A program made the position numbers and the translations under genes. 64,000 bases of DNA from Paracoccaceae bacterium (GTDB taxonomy: Bacteria > Pseudomonadota > Alphaproteobacteria > Rhodobacterales > Rhodobacteraceae), in NCBI GenBank assembly GCA_023383015.1, contig JAHDXW010000001.1, positions 310,001 through 374,000 on the forward strand, written 5' to 3'. Positions 33,757-42,875 of this stretch are shown in pieces. The notes under the pieces are model-generated. The model did no database searches and had not been told where the DNA came from. It worked only from the letters and a program-made list of their open reading frames with translations. Every line of letters begins with the position of its first letter. Within the stretch, counting starts at the first letter, position 1.

Positions 33757-34901
33757 TGGACCTGCGCTACACACCCGCCCAGCGCGCCTTCCGCGCCGAG
33801 GTGCGCGCCTGGATGGCCGCCCATGTGCCGGCCGCGCCGCTGCCCTCGTTTGACGCAAGCCGCGCGGGGTTCGAGGCCCACCGGGCCTGGGAGCGCACGC
33901 TGCATGAAGGTCGCTGGAGCATGGTCACCTGGCCCGAGGCCTACGGCGGGCGCGGCCTCGACCTCATCCGCTGGCTGATCTTCGAGGAGGAATACTGGGC
34001 CGCCGGCGCGCCCCTGCGGGTGAACCAGAACGGCATCTTCCTGCTCGGGCCGACGCTCATGGAATTCGGCACGGCAGAGCAGAAGGCCCGCTTCCTGCCG
34101 CCGATGGCGCGTGGCGAGGAGATATGGGCACAGGCCTGGTCCGAGCCGCAGGCGGGATCGGACCTGGCCGCCGTGCGGGCCCGTGCGGTGCGCGACGGCA
34201 ACGGCTACCGACTCTCGGGCCACAAGATATGGTCCTCGCGCGCGGCCTGGGCCGACTGGGCCTTCGGCCTCTTCCGCACCGACCTCGCCTCCGAGCGCCA
34301 CCACGGCCTCTCGCTCATCCTCTTCCCGCTCGACGCCCCCGGCGTCACCCGCCGGCCGATCCGGCAGATCGACGGCGAGACGGGCTTCGCCGAACTTCTT
34401 CTCGAGGACGTGGCGGTGCCCGCCTCCAACCGCATCGGGGCCGAGGGCGAGGGCTGGCGCATCTGCATGGCGACGGCCGGCTTCGAGCGCGGCCTGATGC
34501 TGCGCAGCCCGGCGCGCTTCCAGACCGCGGCGCGGCGGCTGGTCGAGCTCTGCGCGCGCACGCCCCACGCCCCGGCCGCGACCCGCGAGGCGGTGGTGCA
34601 GGCGGCGATGGATGCCGAGGCCTATGCGCTGGCGATCTACGCCACCGCCTCGCGCCTCGCTGCCGGCGGGCGGATCGGTGCCGAGGCGAGCCTGACCAAG
34701 ATATTCTGGTCCGAGATGGACGTAGCGCTCCACCGCACGGCGCTGGATCTGCTCGGGCCCTGCCTGGAACTGCGCGAGGGCGAAGGGGCGGCGTGGCTCG
34801 ACGGCTTCCTCTTCTCGCTCGCCGGTCCGATCTATGCCGGCACCAACGAGATCCAGCGCAACATCGTGGCCGAGCGGATGCTCGGCCTGCCGAGGGGCTA
34901 G
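33756..34901 (+). CDS. ipdE1: Acyl-CoA dehydrogenase, IpdE1/FadE30-like subunit
   Basis: This 381-residue protein has WSEPQAGSDLAAV, KIWSSRAAWADW, FERGLML and IYAGTNEIQRNIVAERMLGLP. It has the full flavin and substrate half-sites, but the YEGT glutamate is Ala; the Glu in FERG is the likely base, as in the steroid-type enzymes. IpdE1-IpdE2 dehydrogenates the propionyl side chain of the HIP-CoA derivative as a heterotetramer. The partner follows three bases later. It starts in the stop of the hydratase gene (TGATG). Confidence 0.85.
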   Translation: MDLRYTPAQRAFRAEVRAWMAAHVPAAPLPSFDASRAGFEAHRAWERTLHEGRWSMVTWPEAYGGRGLDLIRWLIFEEEYWAAGAPLRVNQNGIFLLGPTLMEFGTAEQKARFLPPMARGEEIWAQAWSEPQAGSDLAAVRARAVRDGNGYRLSGHKIWSSRAAWADWAFGLFRTDLASERHHGLSLILFPLDAPGVTRRPIRQIDGETGFAELLLEDVAVPASNRIGAEGEGWRICMATAGFERGLMLRSPARFQTAARRLVELCARTPHAPAATREAVVQAAMDAEAYALAIYATASRLAAGGRIGAEASLTKIFWSEMDVALHRTALDLLGPCLELREGEGAAWLDGFLFSLAGPIYAGTNEIQRNIVAERMLGLPRG

Positions 34902-34904
34902 GCG

Positions 34905-35954
34905 ATGGACTTTGCCCTTTCCGAGGAGGCGCGGCTGATGGCGGGCGCGGTGGCGGGCCTTCTGGCCGACAGCTGCACGACCGCACAGTTGCGCGCGCTG
35001 CTCGCCCGAGGCGACAGTTTCGACCGGGACCGCTGGGGCCGGCTTGTCGCAATGGGCCTGCCCGGCGCGCTGGTACCCGAGGCGGCCGGCGGCCTCGGCC
35101 TGCCCCCGGCCGACTTCGCCCCCCTGGCCGAGGCCTGCGGCGCGGCGCTCCTGCCCGAGCCGCTGGTCGAGATGGCCGGCATCACTCTGCCGCTCCTGGC
35201 CGAGGCCGGGGAGCGGGTGCTGCTTGCCCGGGCGCTGGCGGGGGAGGCGACGGTCGCGCTCGTCCACCCCCGCGCGCCCTTCGCTCTCCATGCCGCCCGG
35301 GCGGCGGCGGTGGTGCTGGTCGAGCCCTCGCGCATCCGCCTCGCCCCGACCGGAGCGCTGCGGATCACGCCGCGCGAAAGCCTCGACCCCTTCCGCCCGA
35401 TCGCCGAGGTCGCGGCCGCGGAGGGGGCGGAGACCCTCGCCGAGGGCACCGCCGCGGCGGCGCTTTCGGCCCGCGCGGCCGACCGCGGCGCGCTCTGGTC
35501 GGCGGCGCAGATGCTCGGCATGGGCCAGCGCTGCATCGACCTCGCCGCAGCCTTCGTGCAGGGCCGCCACCAGTTCGGCCGGCCGGTCGGCAGCTTCCAG
35601 GCGGTCAAGCACCACCTCGCCTCGGCGCAGGTGCGGGTGGAACTCGCCCGCCCGGTGCTCGCTGCCGCCTCGGCGCAGTCGCCCGGGGCGGGGCCAGCCA
35701 CGGCCGCCCGCATCGCCCATGCCAAGCTCGCCTGCGGCACCGCGGCCGAGGCCGCGGCCTGTGCCGCGATCCAGGTTCACGGCGCCATGGGCTATTCCTG
35801 GGAAGTAGACCTGCACTTCCACCTCAAGCGCATCCTCGCGCTGTCGGCTGCCTGGGGCACACCGGCCGAACTGCGCGCCACCGTCGCCACCCGCATCTTC
35901 GCCGCCCCCCCGGGCCCCGAGACGCTTTTCCCCGAGGAGGACGCCCGTGGCTGA
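34905..35954 (+). CDS. ipdE2: Acyl-CoA dehydrogenase, IpdE2/FadE33-like subunit
   Basis: This 349-residue protein is shorter than a normal acyl-CoA dehydrogenase. RHQFGRPVGSFQAVKHHLA and QVHGAMGYSWEVDLHFHLKR supply the second half of the flavin site, while the SEPxAGSD substrate region is degenerate. This is the beta-partner type of steroid heterotetrameric enzymes. It is adjacent to IpdE1 and overlaps the thiolase by eight bases. Confidence 0.85.
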   Translation: MDFALSEEARLMAGAVAGLLADSCTTAQLRALLARGDSFDRDRWGRLVAMGLPGALVPEAAGGLGLPPADFAPLAEACGAALLPEPLVEMAGITLPLLAEAGERVLLARALAGEATVALVHPRAPFALHAARAAAVVLVEPSRIRLAPTGALRITPRESLDPFRPIAEVAAAEGAETLAEGTAAAALSARAADRGALWSAAQMLGMGQRCIDLAAAFVQGRHQFGRPVGSFQAVKHHLASAQVRVELARPVLAAASAQSPGAGPATAARIAHAKLACGTAAEAAACAAIQVHGAMGYSWEVDLHFHLKRILALSAAWGTPAELRATVATRIFAAPPGPETLFPEEDARG

Positions 35955-37098
35955 CGCCTACATCGTCGAGGCCGTGCGCACGCCGGTCGGCCGCAAGAAG
36001 GGGGCGCTGGCCGGACTCCACCCCGCCGACCTCGGTGCCCATGCCCTGCGCGCGCTGATCGAGCGGACGGGCGTCGACCCCGGCGCGGTGGACGATGTCG
36101 TCATGGGCTGCGTCGACACCATCGGCCCGCTCGCCGGCGACATCGCCCGCACCTGCTGGCTGGTCGCGGGGTTTCCCGACCATGTGCCGGGGGTGACGGT
36201 CGACCGCCAGTGCGGCTCGTCCCAGCAGGCGATCCATTTCGCCGCCCAGGGGGTGATGAGTGGCACGCAGGACCTCGTGGTTGCCGGCGGCGTGCAGGCG
36301 ATGAACGCGATCCCGATCTCGGCGGCGATGATCGCGGGCCAGGCCTTCGGCTTTGCCGACCCGTTCTCCACCTCGCCCGGCTGGCAGACGCGCTATGGCG
36401 ATCAGGAGGTCAGCCAGTTCCGCGCCGCCCAGATGATCGCCGACCGCTGGGGGCTGTCGCGGCAGGCGATGGAGGCCTTCGCACTGGAAAGCCACGCCCG
36501 CGCCATCGCCGCCGCCGACGCGGGCCGCTTCGCGGCCGAGATCGCGCCGCTTGCCGGCCTTGCCGCCGACGAGACCCCGCGCCGCGACACCGGGCCCGAA
36601 CGGATGGCCGCGCTCGTCCCCCTGCGCGAGGGCGGGACAATCACCGCCGGCATGGCCAGCCAGAACGCCGATGCCGCGGCCGCGCTGCTCATCGCCTCGG
36701 AACGCGCCTTGCGCGAGCACGGGCTGACGCCACGCGCCCGCATCCATCACCTCGGCGTGCGCGGCGACGATCCGGTGTGGATGCTGACGGCGCCGATCCG
36801 CGCCACCCGCCATGCGCTGGAGCGCACGGGGCTGCGGGTCGACGACATCGACCTCTGGGAGTGCAACGAGGCCTTCGCGCCGGTGGTGATGGCCTGGATG
36901 GCCGAGATCGGCGTGCCGCACGACCGCGTCAACGTCAACGGCGGCGCCATCGCGCTCGGCCATCCGCTGGGGGCGACGGGGGCGCGGATCATGACGACGC
37001 TCGTCCACGAGCTTGCCCGCCGCCGCGGCCGCTACGGGCTGCAGACGATGTGCGAGGGCGGCGGGCAGGCAAACGTCACCATCCTGGAGCGGCTCTGA
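35947..37098 (+). CDS. fadA6: FadA6-like thiolase
   Basis: This 383-residue thiolase has catalytic Cys89 in VDRQCGSSQQA, CNEAFAPVV, GHPLGATGARI and MCEGGGQ. The run GRKKGALAGLHPADLGAH and AIPISAAMIAGQ resemble mycobacterial FadA6, which performs the thiolytic steps of HIP breakdown. It lies directly after the IpdE1/E2 pair, the order expected for beta-oxidation. Confidence 0.88.
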   Translation: MADAYIVEAVRTPVGRKKGALAGLHPADLGAHALRALIERTGVDPGAVDDVVMGCVDTIGPLAGDIARTCWLVAGFPDHVPGVTVDRQCGSSQQAIHFAAQGVMSGTQDLVVAGGVQAMNAIPISAAMIAGQAFGFADPFSTSPGWQTRYGDQEVSQFRAAQMIADRWGLSRQAMEAFALESHARAIAAADAGRFAAEIAPLAGLAADETPRRDTGPERMAALVPLREGGTITAGMASQNADAAAALLIASERALREHGLTPRARIHHLGVRGDDPVWMLTAPIRATRHALERTGLRVDDIDLWECNEAFAPVVMAWMAEIGVPHDRVNVNGGAIALGHPLGATGARIMTTLVHELARRRGRYGLQTMCEGGGQANVTILERL

Positions 37099-37099
37099 G

Positions 37100-37696
37100 A
37101 TGCCCTGCTATGCCTTCGAGGGCCGCATCCCGGCGGTCGACCCCTCGAGCTTCCTCCACCCGCTCGCCTGCCTGATCGGCGATGTCATCGTCGGCCCGGG
37201 CTGCTACATCGCCCCCTTCGCCTCGCTGCGCGGCGATTTCGGGCGGATCGTCGTCGAGGGCGACGCCAGCGTGCAGGACGGCTGCACCCTGCACGGCTCG
37301 GCCGAGGACGACTGCGTGATCGGCCGCGGCGCCACCATCGGCCACGGCGCGGTGATCCACGGCGCGCGGATCGGCGAGAACGCGCTGGTCGGCATCAACA
37401 GCGTCGTGCTCGACGGCACCGCGATCGGGGCGGAATGCCTTGTCGCCGCCATGAGCCTTGTCCGGGGCGGGCAAGCCGTGCCGCCGCGCCAGCTGCTGGC
37501 CGGCAATCCGGCCCGGGTGATCCGGGCGCTGGAGGCGGCCGAGATCGGTTGGCGCAACGACGGCGAGGGCGAGTACCAGCGCCTCGCGCGCCGCAGCCTC
37601 GCGGCGCTTGCGGAATGCGCGCCGCTGCCCGCTCCCGAGCCGGGGCGGCAGCGCAACGAGGGCCGGGCCCGTCCGGTCCGGCTGCGGAGGGAGTGA
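37100..37696 (+). CDS. PaaY/CaiE-like hexapeptide-repeat protein (gamma-carbonic-anhydrase family)
   Basis: This 198-residue left-handed beta-helix protein has hexapeptide repeats (LIGDVIVGPGCYIAPFASLRGD, CVIGRGATIGHGAVIHGA) and three His for a metal site in GCTLHG, IGHGAV and VIHGA. Members in catabolic clusters (PaaY, CaiE) act as CoA-ester salvage thioesterases rather than anhydrases. Here it lies between FadA6 and an SDR. A detoxifying role for a dead-end HIP-CoA ester is possible. It starts in the A of the previous TGA. Confidence 0.8.
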   Translation: MPCYAFEGRIPAVDPSSFLHPLACLIGDVIVGPGCYIAPFASLRGDFGRIVVEGDASVQDGCTLHGSAEDDCVIGRGATIGHGAVIHGARIGENALVGINSVVLDGTAIGAECLVAAMSLVRGGQAVPPRQLLAGNPARVIRALEAAEIGWRNDGEGEYQRLARRSLAALAECAPLPAPEPGRQRNEGRARPVRLRRE

Positions 37697-37701
37697 GGGC
37701 G

Positions 37702-38604
37702 ATGGGCATCTGCGCCGGCCGGGTGGTGATCGTGACGGGGGCGGGCCGGGGTCTCGGCCGGGCCTATGCGCTGGAACTGGCTGCAGAGGGCGCGGCGGTG
37801 GTGGTCAACGACCTCGGGGTGACGGGGGCGGGCGAGGCCACGGCCGAGGACCCCGCCGGCGAGGTGGTGGCCGCCATCCGCGCCGCCGGCGGCCGGGCGA
37901 TCCCCAGCCACGATGACGTGGCCGACTGGGAGGCCGGGCGGCGGATCGTGCAGGCTGCCCTTGCGGCCTTCGGCCGGCTCGACGCGGTGGTGAACAACGC
38001 AGGCTTCGTGCGCGACCGGATGTTCGTTTCGGCCACCCCCGAGGAATGGGACGCGGTGATGCGCGTCCACCTGCGTGGGCACTTCTGCGTGACGCGCCAT
38101 GCAGTCGACCACTGGCGGGGGCAGGCCAAGGCCGGCCTGCCGGTCGATGCCCGCATCCTCAACACCACCTCCGGCGCGGGGCTGCAGGGCTCGGTCGGCC
38201 AGTCAGCCTATTCCGCCGCCAAGGCCGGGATCGCGGCGCTGACGCTCGTCCAGGCGGCCGAACTTGCCCGCTACGGGATCAGCGTGAACGCGCTCGCCCC
38301 CCAGGCGCGGACGCGGATGACCGAGGCGGCCTTCGGTGCCGCGATGCGGCGGAGCGAGGGCGGTCTCGACCTCTACGACCCCGCCAACACCGCGCCGCTG
38401 GTCGCCTGGCTCTGCTCGGCCGATGCGGCCGGGGTGACCGGGCAGGTGTTCGAACTGCTCGGCGGGCGCCTGTCGCTCGCCCTCGGCTGGACCGAGGGAC
38501 CAGCCGAGGACCGCGGCGCGCGCTGGCAGTCAGGCGACGTCGGGGCCGCCGTCCGCCGTCTGGTCGCCGCGCGGCCGGCGCCCAAGCCGGTGTGGGGGGC
38601 GTAG
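37702..38604 (+). CDS. SDR of the 17-beta-HSD4/multifunctional-enzyme type
   Basis: This 300-residue SDR has VTGAGRGLGRAYALELAAEG, an inserted VVVNDLGVTGAGEATAEDPA that is typical of the MFE-2 group, NNAGF, Ser in NTTSGAGL and YSAAK. It oxidises 3-hydroxyacyl-CoA. The position, last of the IpdE1/E2 operon, fits the dehydrogenase step between hydratase and thiolase (the Rv3548c neighbourhood in Mycobacterium). A weaker paralogue is at 13001. Confidence 0.88.
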   Translation: MGICAGRVVIVTGAGRGLGRAYALELAAEGAAVVVNDLGVTGAGEATAEDPAGEVVAAIRAAGGRAIPSHDDVADWEAGRRIVQAALAAFGRLDAVVNNAGFVRDRMFVSATPEEWDAVMRVHLRGHFCVTRHAVDHWRGQAKAGLPVDARILNTTSGAGLQGSVGQSAYSAAKAGIAALTLVQAAELARYGISVNALAPQARTRMTEAAFGAAMRRSEGGLDLYDPANTAPLVAWLCSADAAGVTGQVFELLGGRLSLALGWTEGPAEDRGARWQSGDVGAAVRRLVAARPAPKPVWGA

Positions 38605-38628
38605 GGCGGTCGTCCGCCCGCTGGCCGC

Positions 38629-39423
38629 TCACCTCCCCGCGTGCCGCGCCACGAGGTCGAGGAACAGCGGCTGCTCGCCGCCGCCCGCGATCTCGAGCGC
38701 CGCGCCCGAGACGTAGGCGGCCATCGGACTGACAAGGAACAGTACGCCCATGGCGATGTCCTCGGGCAGCCCCATGCGCCGGGCCGGCAGCGAGGCTGCG
38801 ATCGCCGCCCGCGCCGCGACGCTGCCATAGGCGACCTCGGCACCCTCGGTCGCCACCAGCCCGACGACGATGGCATTGACGCGCACCTTCGGCCCCCATT
38901 CGGCGGCCAGGCTGCGCGTCAGGCCGATGAGCCCCGCCTTGGCGGCGCCGTAGACGGCGGTTCCGGGCGAGGGGCGCGTGCCCGCAACCGAGCCGATGTT
39001 GACGATCGCCCCGCCCTCGCCCCGCATCATCCAGCGCGCGGCAGCCTGCGAAAGGTGGACCGGCGCGGCCAGGTTCAGGGCCAGGATCGCCTCGTGGAAG
39101 CGCGGCGAGGCGGTCAGCGCGTCGGCCGCGGGCGAGCCGCCGGCGTTGTTGACGAGGATGTCGATGCGCCCGAACTCCGCCCCGACCGCGTCGACGAAGC
39201 CTGCCGCCGCCTCGTGCCGTCGCACGTCGCAGGCATGGAATCGGGCGGTCCGGCCGGCCGCGGTGGGCAGGGCCCCGGGTGCGGTCCGGCCGCAGACCGC
39301 CACCTCGGCCCCCGCGGCAAGCAGCGCCTCCGCGATCGCCGCGCCGATGCCGCGGGTGCCGCCGGTGACGATGGCGACCTTGCCGGACAGGTCGAGCGCA
39401 GGTAGCGGGGCGGGCGCAGGCAT
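38629..39423 (-). CDS. Short-chain dehydrogenase/reductase (SDR)
   Basis: This 264-residue SDR has VTGGTRGIGAAIAEALLAAG, NNAGG, Ser in NIGSVAGT and YGAAK. The ATG at 39423 has GAGGA seven bases upstream, and the ATG at 39450 would add an unconserved leader. It diverges from the FadD3-type ligase and shares operator copy 9. Its substrate is unknown. Confidence 0.88.
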   Translation of the reverse strand: MPAPAPLPALDLSGKVAIVTGGTRGIGAAIAEALLAAGAEVAVCGRTAPGALPTAAGRTARFHACDVRRHEAAAGFVDAVGAEFGRIDILVNNAGGSPAADALTASPRFHEAILALNLAAPVHLSQAAARWMMRGEGGAIVNIGSVAGTRPSPGTAVYGAAKAGLIGLTRSLAAEWGPKVRVNAIVVGLVATEGAEVAYGSVAARAAIAASLPARRMGLPEDIAMGVLFLVSPMAAYVSGAALEIAGGGEQPLFLDLVARHAGR

Positions 39424-39484
39424 GGCGGGTTCCTCGGCGGGGCGCGACATGTGCCGGTCATGGGGCGGCGGGAGGCGGGCTTCG

Positions 39485-39502
39485 TCGTCCCATCGGACGA
39501 TG
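39485..39502 (+). promoter_or_regulatory. Shared 18-bp operator, copy 9
   Basis: With two flanking bases it reads CGTCGTCCCATCGGACGATG, one mismatch from a perfect 20-bp palindrome. It lies between the divergent SDR (start 39423) and the FadD3-type ligase (start 39559), about 60 bases from each. Confidence 0.75.
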
Positions 39503-39558
39503 CCGCAGCCGGCCCGTGCGGCGCAACCTCCCCCGGCTCGCCCCGCCCGGACCCGCCG

Positions 39559-41154
39559 ATGCCCGACAACCGACCCTGGCAGTTCACCACCCTGCCCGCC
39601 TTCCTCGCCGAGGCCGCGGTCCGCTATGGGGACGCCCCGGCGGTCGAAGACCACGGACGCGTCCTGTCCTACCGCGAGCTTCACGCCGCCGCCCGGGGCT
39701 GTGCGCGGGCGCTGATCGCGGCCGGGGTGGGGCCGGGCGAACGGGTCATGCTCTGGGCTCCGAATTCGGCCGAATGGATCATCGCGGGTTTCGGCATCGC
39801 CTGCGCCGGGGCGGTGATGATTCCGGTCTCCACCCGCTTCAAGGGTGCCGAAGTCGAGGACCTCGCGCTGCGCGGACGGGCGCGGCTGATGATCGCGGTG
39901 GGAGAGTTCCTGGGCGTCCGCCATCCCGACCTCCTGACCCCGGCGACCCGGGCGCAGCTCGGCTGCCTCGTCGTGCTCGGCCAGGCCGGCGCGGGCGAGA
40001 TCGGCTGGGAGGCGTTCCTCGCGGCCGGTGCGGCGACGTCCGAGACCGCCGTCGATGCCCGCATCGCGGCGCTGACGCCGCAGACGGTGTGCGACATCCT
40101 CTTCACCTCGGGCACCACGGGCCGGTCCAAGGGCGTCCTCTATGCCCACGGCCAGTTCCTGCAGGTGGTCCACGACTGGACAGGGCGCGTGGGCCTGATC
40201 CGCGGCGACCGCACGCTCGTCATCCCGCCCTTCTTCCACGCCTTCGGCTGGCGGGGGGGCGTGGTCGGCTCGCTGATCGTCGGCGCCACGATCCTGCCGC
40301 ACCGCGCCTACGACGCCGGCGAGGTGCTTGCGCGCGTCGCCGCCGACCGCGTCAGCGTCATCCCCGGACCGCCGGCGATCTTCCAGGGAATGCTGAACCA
40401 TCCGCAGATGGCCGCATTCGACCGGACGTCGCTGCGCCTCGGCATCACCGGAGGGGCGGTGATCCCCGCGGTGCTGGTCCGCCGCATGAAGGACGATCTC
40501 GGCTTCGCCGGGGTCTGCAACGGCTATGGCCTGACCGAGTGCGGCGGCTACGGAGCGATGTGCCGCCACGACGATGCAATCGAGACGATCGCCAACACCG
40601 CCGGCCCGCCGATGCCCGGCATCGAGCTGGAGGCCATGGCGCCGGACGGGCGCATCCTGCCGCAGGGGCAGACCGGCGAGATCGTCATCCGCGGCTACAT
40701 CGTCATGCAGGGCTACCTCGACGACCCGGATGCCACCGCCCGGACGATCGACGCCGGGGGCTGGCTGCATACCGGCGATGTCGGCCGCATCGACGCCGCC
40801 GGCAATCTCGTCATCGAGGACCGGCTGAAGGACATGTACATCTGCGGCGGGTTCAACTGCTATCCGGCCGAGATCGAGCGCATGCTCTCGGATCACCCGG
40901 CGATCGGCCAGGTCGCGGTCGTCGGCGTTCCCGACGACCGGCTGGGCGAGGTCGGGCGCGCCTTCGTGGTGCTGCGCCCCGGGACGGCGGCGACCGGGGC
41001 GGAGATCATCGGCTGGGCCCGCCGGCAGATGGCAAACTACAAGGTGCCGCGGGCGGTCGAGATCCGTGCCGGCCTGCCGGTCAGCGCCCAGGGAAAGGTG
41101 CTGAAGCGGCTCCTGCGGGCCGAGGCGCTGGGGCAGGGCGCCGACGGTGGTTAG
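39559..41154 (+). CDS. fadD3: FadD3-like acyl-CoA ligase (HIP-CoA ligase candidate)
   Basis: This 531-residue AMP-forming ligase has FTSGTTGRSKGVLYAHGQF, YGLTECGGYGAM, LHTGDVGRID and the C-terminal catalytic Lys in GKVLKRLLR. PVSTRFKGAEVEDLA near residue 85 matches the STRF/NTRY-K/TGAE feature of FadD3, which attaches CoA to HIP and so commits it to ring C/D breakdown. A second ligase at 48668 is more distant. The TAG stop is shared with operator copy 10. The start has no strong ribosome site (CGGACCCGCCG). Confidence 0.8.
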   Translation: MPDNRPWQFTTLPAFLAEAAVRYGDAPAVEDHGRVLSYRELHAAARGCARALIAAGVGPGERVMLWAPNSAEWIIAGFGIACAGAVMIPVSTRFKGAEVEDLALRGRARLMIAVGEFLGVRHPDLLTPATRAQLGCLVVLGQAGAGEIGWEAFLAAGAATSETAVDARIAALTPQTVCDILFTSGTTGRSKGVLYAHGQFLQVVHDWTGRVGLIRGDRTLVIPPFFHAFGWRGGVVGSLIVGATILPHRAYDAGEVLARVAADRVSVIPGPPAIFQGMLNHPQMAAFDRTSLRLGITGGAVIPAVLVRRMKDDLGFAGVCNGYGLTECGGYGAMCRHDDAIETIANTAGPPMPGIELEAMAPDGRILPQGQTGEIVIRGYIVMQGYLDDPDATARTIDAGGWLHTGDVGRIDAAGNLVIEDRLKDMYICGGFNCYPAEIERMLSDHPAIGQVAVVGVPDDRLGEVGRAFVVLRPGTAATGAEIIGWARRQMANYKVPRAVEIRAGLPVSAQGKVLKRLLRAEALGQGADGG

Positions 41155-41169
41155 TCCGATCAGACGATG
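41152..41169 (+). promoter_or_regulatory. Shared 18-bp operator, copy 10
   Basis: TAGTCCGATCAGACGATG begins in the stop codon of the FadD3-like gene and lies 129 bases before the next start (41299), so a longer leader follows. Confidence 0.7.
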
Positions 41170-41298
41170 CCCACGGAGTGGTGCTGGCGGACGCTTCGGC
41201 CACGAAGAACCCGTGCCGGATTGCCGCCCGCTCCGGGCCGGACCGGCGGCGACGGGCGCCGCCCCGACTGCCCGGGCGCGGATCAGGGAGGATGCAAC

Positions 41299-42498
41299 AT
41301 GAATCGACGGCTGCTTCTGGCGACGAGCGTGGCCGCGCTCGTCGCTCTGCCTGCGCTGGCGCAGCAGAATACGGTGAAGATCGGGGTGCTGAACGACCAG
41401 TCCACCTCCTTCTCGGCTCTCGGGGGAATGGAGGTGGTCGAGGCTGTCCGCCTCGCGGTGCAGCGCCACGGCCCGACCGCCGGGGGCATGCCGGTCGAGA
41501 TCGTCTTCGCTGACCACCAGAACAAGCCCGACGTGGCCCTCTCGATCGCCCGCGAATGGCTCGACGAGCAGGGCGTCGACGTCATCGTCGATGTGGCGAA
41601 CTCGGCCATCGCGCTCGGTGTCAACACGCTGATCGGCGAGAAGGGCAAGCTCGGCCTGTTCGTCTCGCCGCTGACCGACCGTCCGACCGAGGCCGACTGC
41701 AACGGCCATGTCGTGGCCTGGGCCTACGACGCCTACTCGACCGTGGGTACCGCGGTGCGGGCACAGCTCGAGAAGGGGCTGACCAGCTTCTTCATCCTTT
41801 CGCCCGACTACGAGGCCGGCAAGGTGCAGGAATCCTGGGTGGAGACTGCCGTGGTCGAGGGCGGCGGCAGCGTCGTCGGCAAGGTCCGGGCGCCGCTCGG
41901 CACCACCGACTTCTCGGCCTTCATCCTCCAGGCGCAGGCCTCCGGCGCCCAGGCGATCCAGCTCAACCTCAACGGGCCAGAGCTGATCAACGCGCTGAAG
42001 CAGATCCAGGAGTTCGGCCTGATCGAGCGCGGCCAGTCGGTCGGTGTCACCTTCCTGCACCAGTCCGACGCCCGCGCGATCGGGGCCGAGGCGCTGCAGG
42101 GCATCCGCTTCTCCGCGCCCTGGTTCTGGCAGCTCGACGCCGACAGCGAGGCCTTCGGCGCCGCGATGAAGGCGATCACCGGCAACGCGCCGGGCTGGAT
42201 CGCGGCCGGCAACTACTCGGCGGTGGGCGCCTACCTGCGCGCCGTCGACGCCGCCGGTTCCGACGATGCCGCCGCCGTCTTCGCGCAGATGCGCGAGATG
42301 GACCTCGACGACATGTTCGTCCGGAGCGGCACGCTGCACGCCAACGGCCGGCTCGCCCACGACATGCACCTTCTCGAGGTCAAGGCGCCCGGCGAGATGA
42401 CGCAGGGCGACGACTTCTTCCGCCTCGTGGCCACGGTTCCTGCCGAGGTGGCCTTCCGCGACGTCGCGCTCTCGGCCTGTCCGCTGGTCAAGAACTAG
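41299..42498 (+). CDS. Liv-type periplasmic binding protein
   Basis: The protein has 399 residues. The signal MNRRLLLATSVAALVALPALAQQ ends near residue 21; the mature part starts NTVKIGVLNDQSTSFSALGG and has the type I binding-protein fold (ADHQNKPDVALSIAREWLDE, FLHQSDARAIG). The ATG at 41299 follows GGGAGGA. It is the cognate binding protein of the importer in the next four genes. Cys375-type residues near the end suggest a disulfide (ADCNGHV and ALSACPL). Confidence 0.92.
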   Translation: MNRRLLLATSVAALVALPALAQQNTVKIGVLNDQSTSFSALGGMEVVEAVRLAVQRHGPTAGGMPVEIVFADHQNKPDVALSIAREWLDEQGVDVIVDVANSAIALGVNTLIGEKGKLGLFVSPLTDRPTEADCNGHVVAWAYDAYSTVGTAVRAQLEKGLTSFFILSPDYEAGKVQESWVETAVVEGGGSVVGKVRAPLGTTDFSAFILQAQASGAQAIQLNLNGPELINALKQIQEFGLIERGQSVGVTFLHQSDARAIGAEALQGIRFSAPWFWQLDADSEAFGAAMKAITGNAPGWIAAGNYSAVGAYLRAVDAAGSDDAAAVFAQMREMDLDDMFVRSGTLHANGRLAHDMHLLEVKAPGEMTQGDDFFRLVATVPAEVAFRDVALSACPLVKN

Positions 42499-42521
42499 GG
42501 GCTCGTCCAGTCCGTGCGACA

Positions 42522-42546
42522 GGGGCGCCCGCGCGGCGGGCGCCCC
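42522..42546 (+). terminator. GC-rich stem-loop after the binding-protein gene
   Basis: An 11-bp perfect stem (42522-42532 with 42536-42546) with a 3-base loop, followed by TTGT, begins 24 bases after the stop. It probably limits transcription into the downstream importer genes or protects the binding-protein mRNA, as the comparable stem does at 4947-4973. Confidence 0.6.
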
Positions 42547-42575
42547 TTGTGCCCGAGCTTCCGGCGGAGCGCGCG

Positions 42576-42875
42576 ATGCCTGCCTTCATGGTCTTCGAGA
42601 TCGAGGTCACCGACCCGGCCGCCTGGGCGGAGTACCGCCGCATCGCGGGGCCGCTCATGGCCGCGGCGGGCGGGCGCTTCGTGCTGTGGGGCACGCAGGC
42701 CGAGCCGCTGGCCGACGGCTGGGCGCCGGCCGCGCTGTCGGTGGTGGAGTTCCCGGACCGCGCCGCCGCCCGCGCGCTGTTCGAGTCGCCCGAATACCGG
42801 GCGGTCCTGCCGCTGCGCGCACGCGCGGCGCGGATGCGCGGCACCCTCGTCGATGGCGCGGGGGCGCCGCCGTGA
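42576..42875 (+). CDS. DUF1330 small protein
   Basis: This 99-residue ferredoxin-like alpha/beta protein has FEIEVTDPAAWAEYRRIAGP and GGRFVLWGTQAEPL followed by VVEFPDRAAARALFESPEYRAVLPLR, the DUF1330 pattern. The function is unknown in the family; the fold is that of small dimeric enzymes. It lies within the importer operon, its stop overlapping the GTG start of livG. Its own GGAG lies eight bases before the ATG. Confidence 0.85.
   Translation: MPAFMVFEIEVTDPAAWAEYRRIAGPLMAAAGGRFVLWGTQAEPLADGWAPAALSVVEFPDRAAARALFESPEYRAVLPLRARAARMRGTLVDGAGAPP

Noticed and set aside
38629-42369. Open reverse-strand frame of more than 1200 codons
   Set aside because: Beyond the SDR (38629-39423) it is antisense to the ligase and binding-protein genes, with low-complexity His/Asp/Gly-rich translation typical of GC-rich shadow frames.
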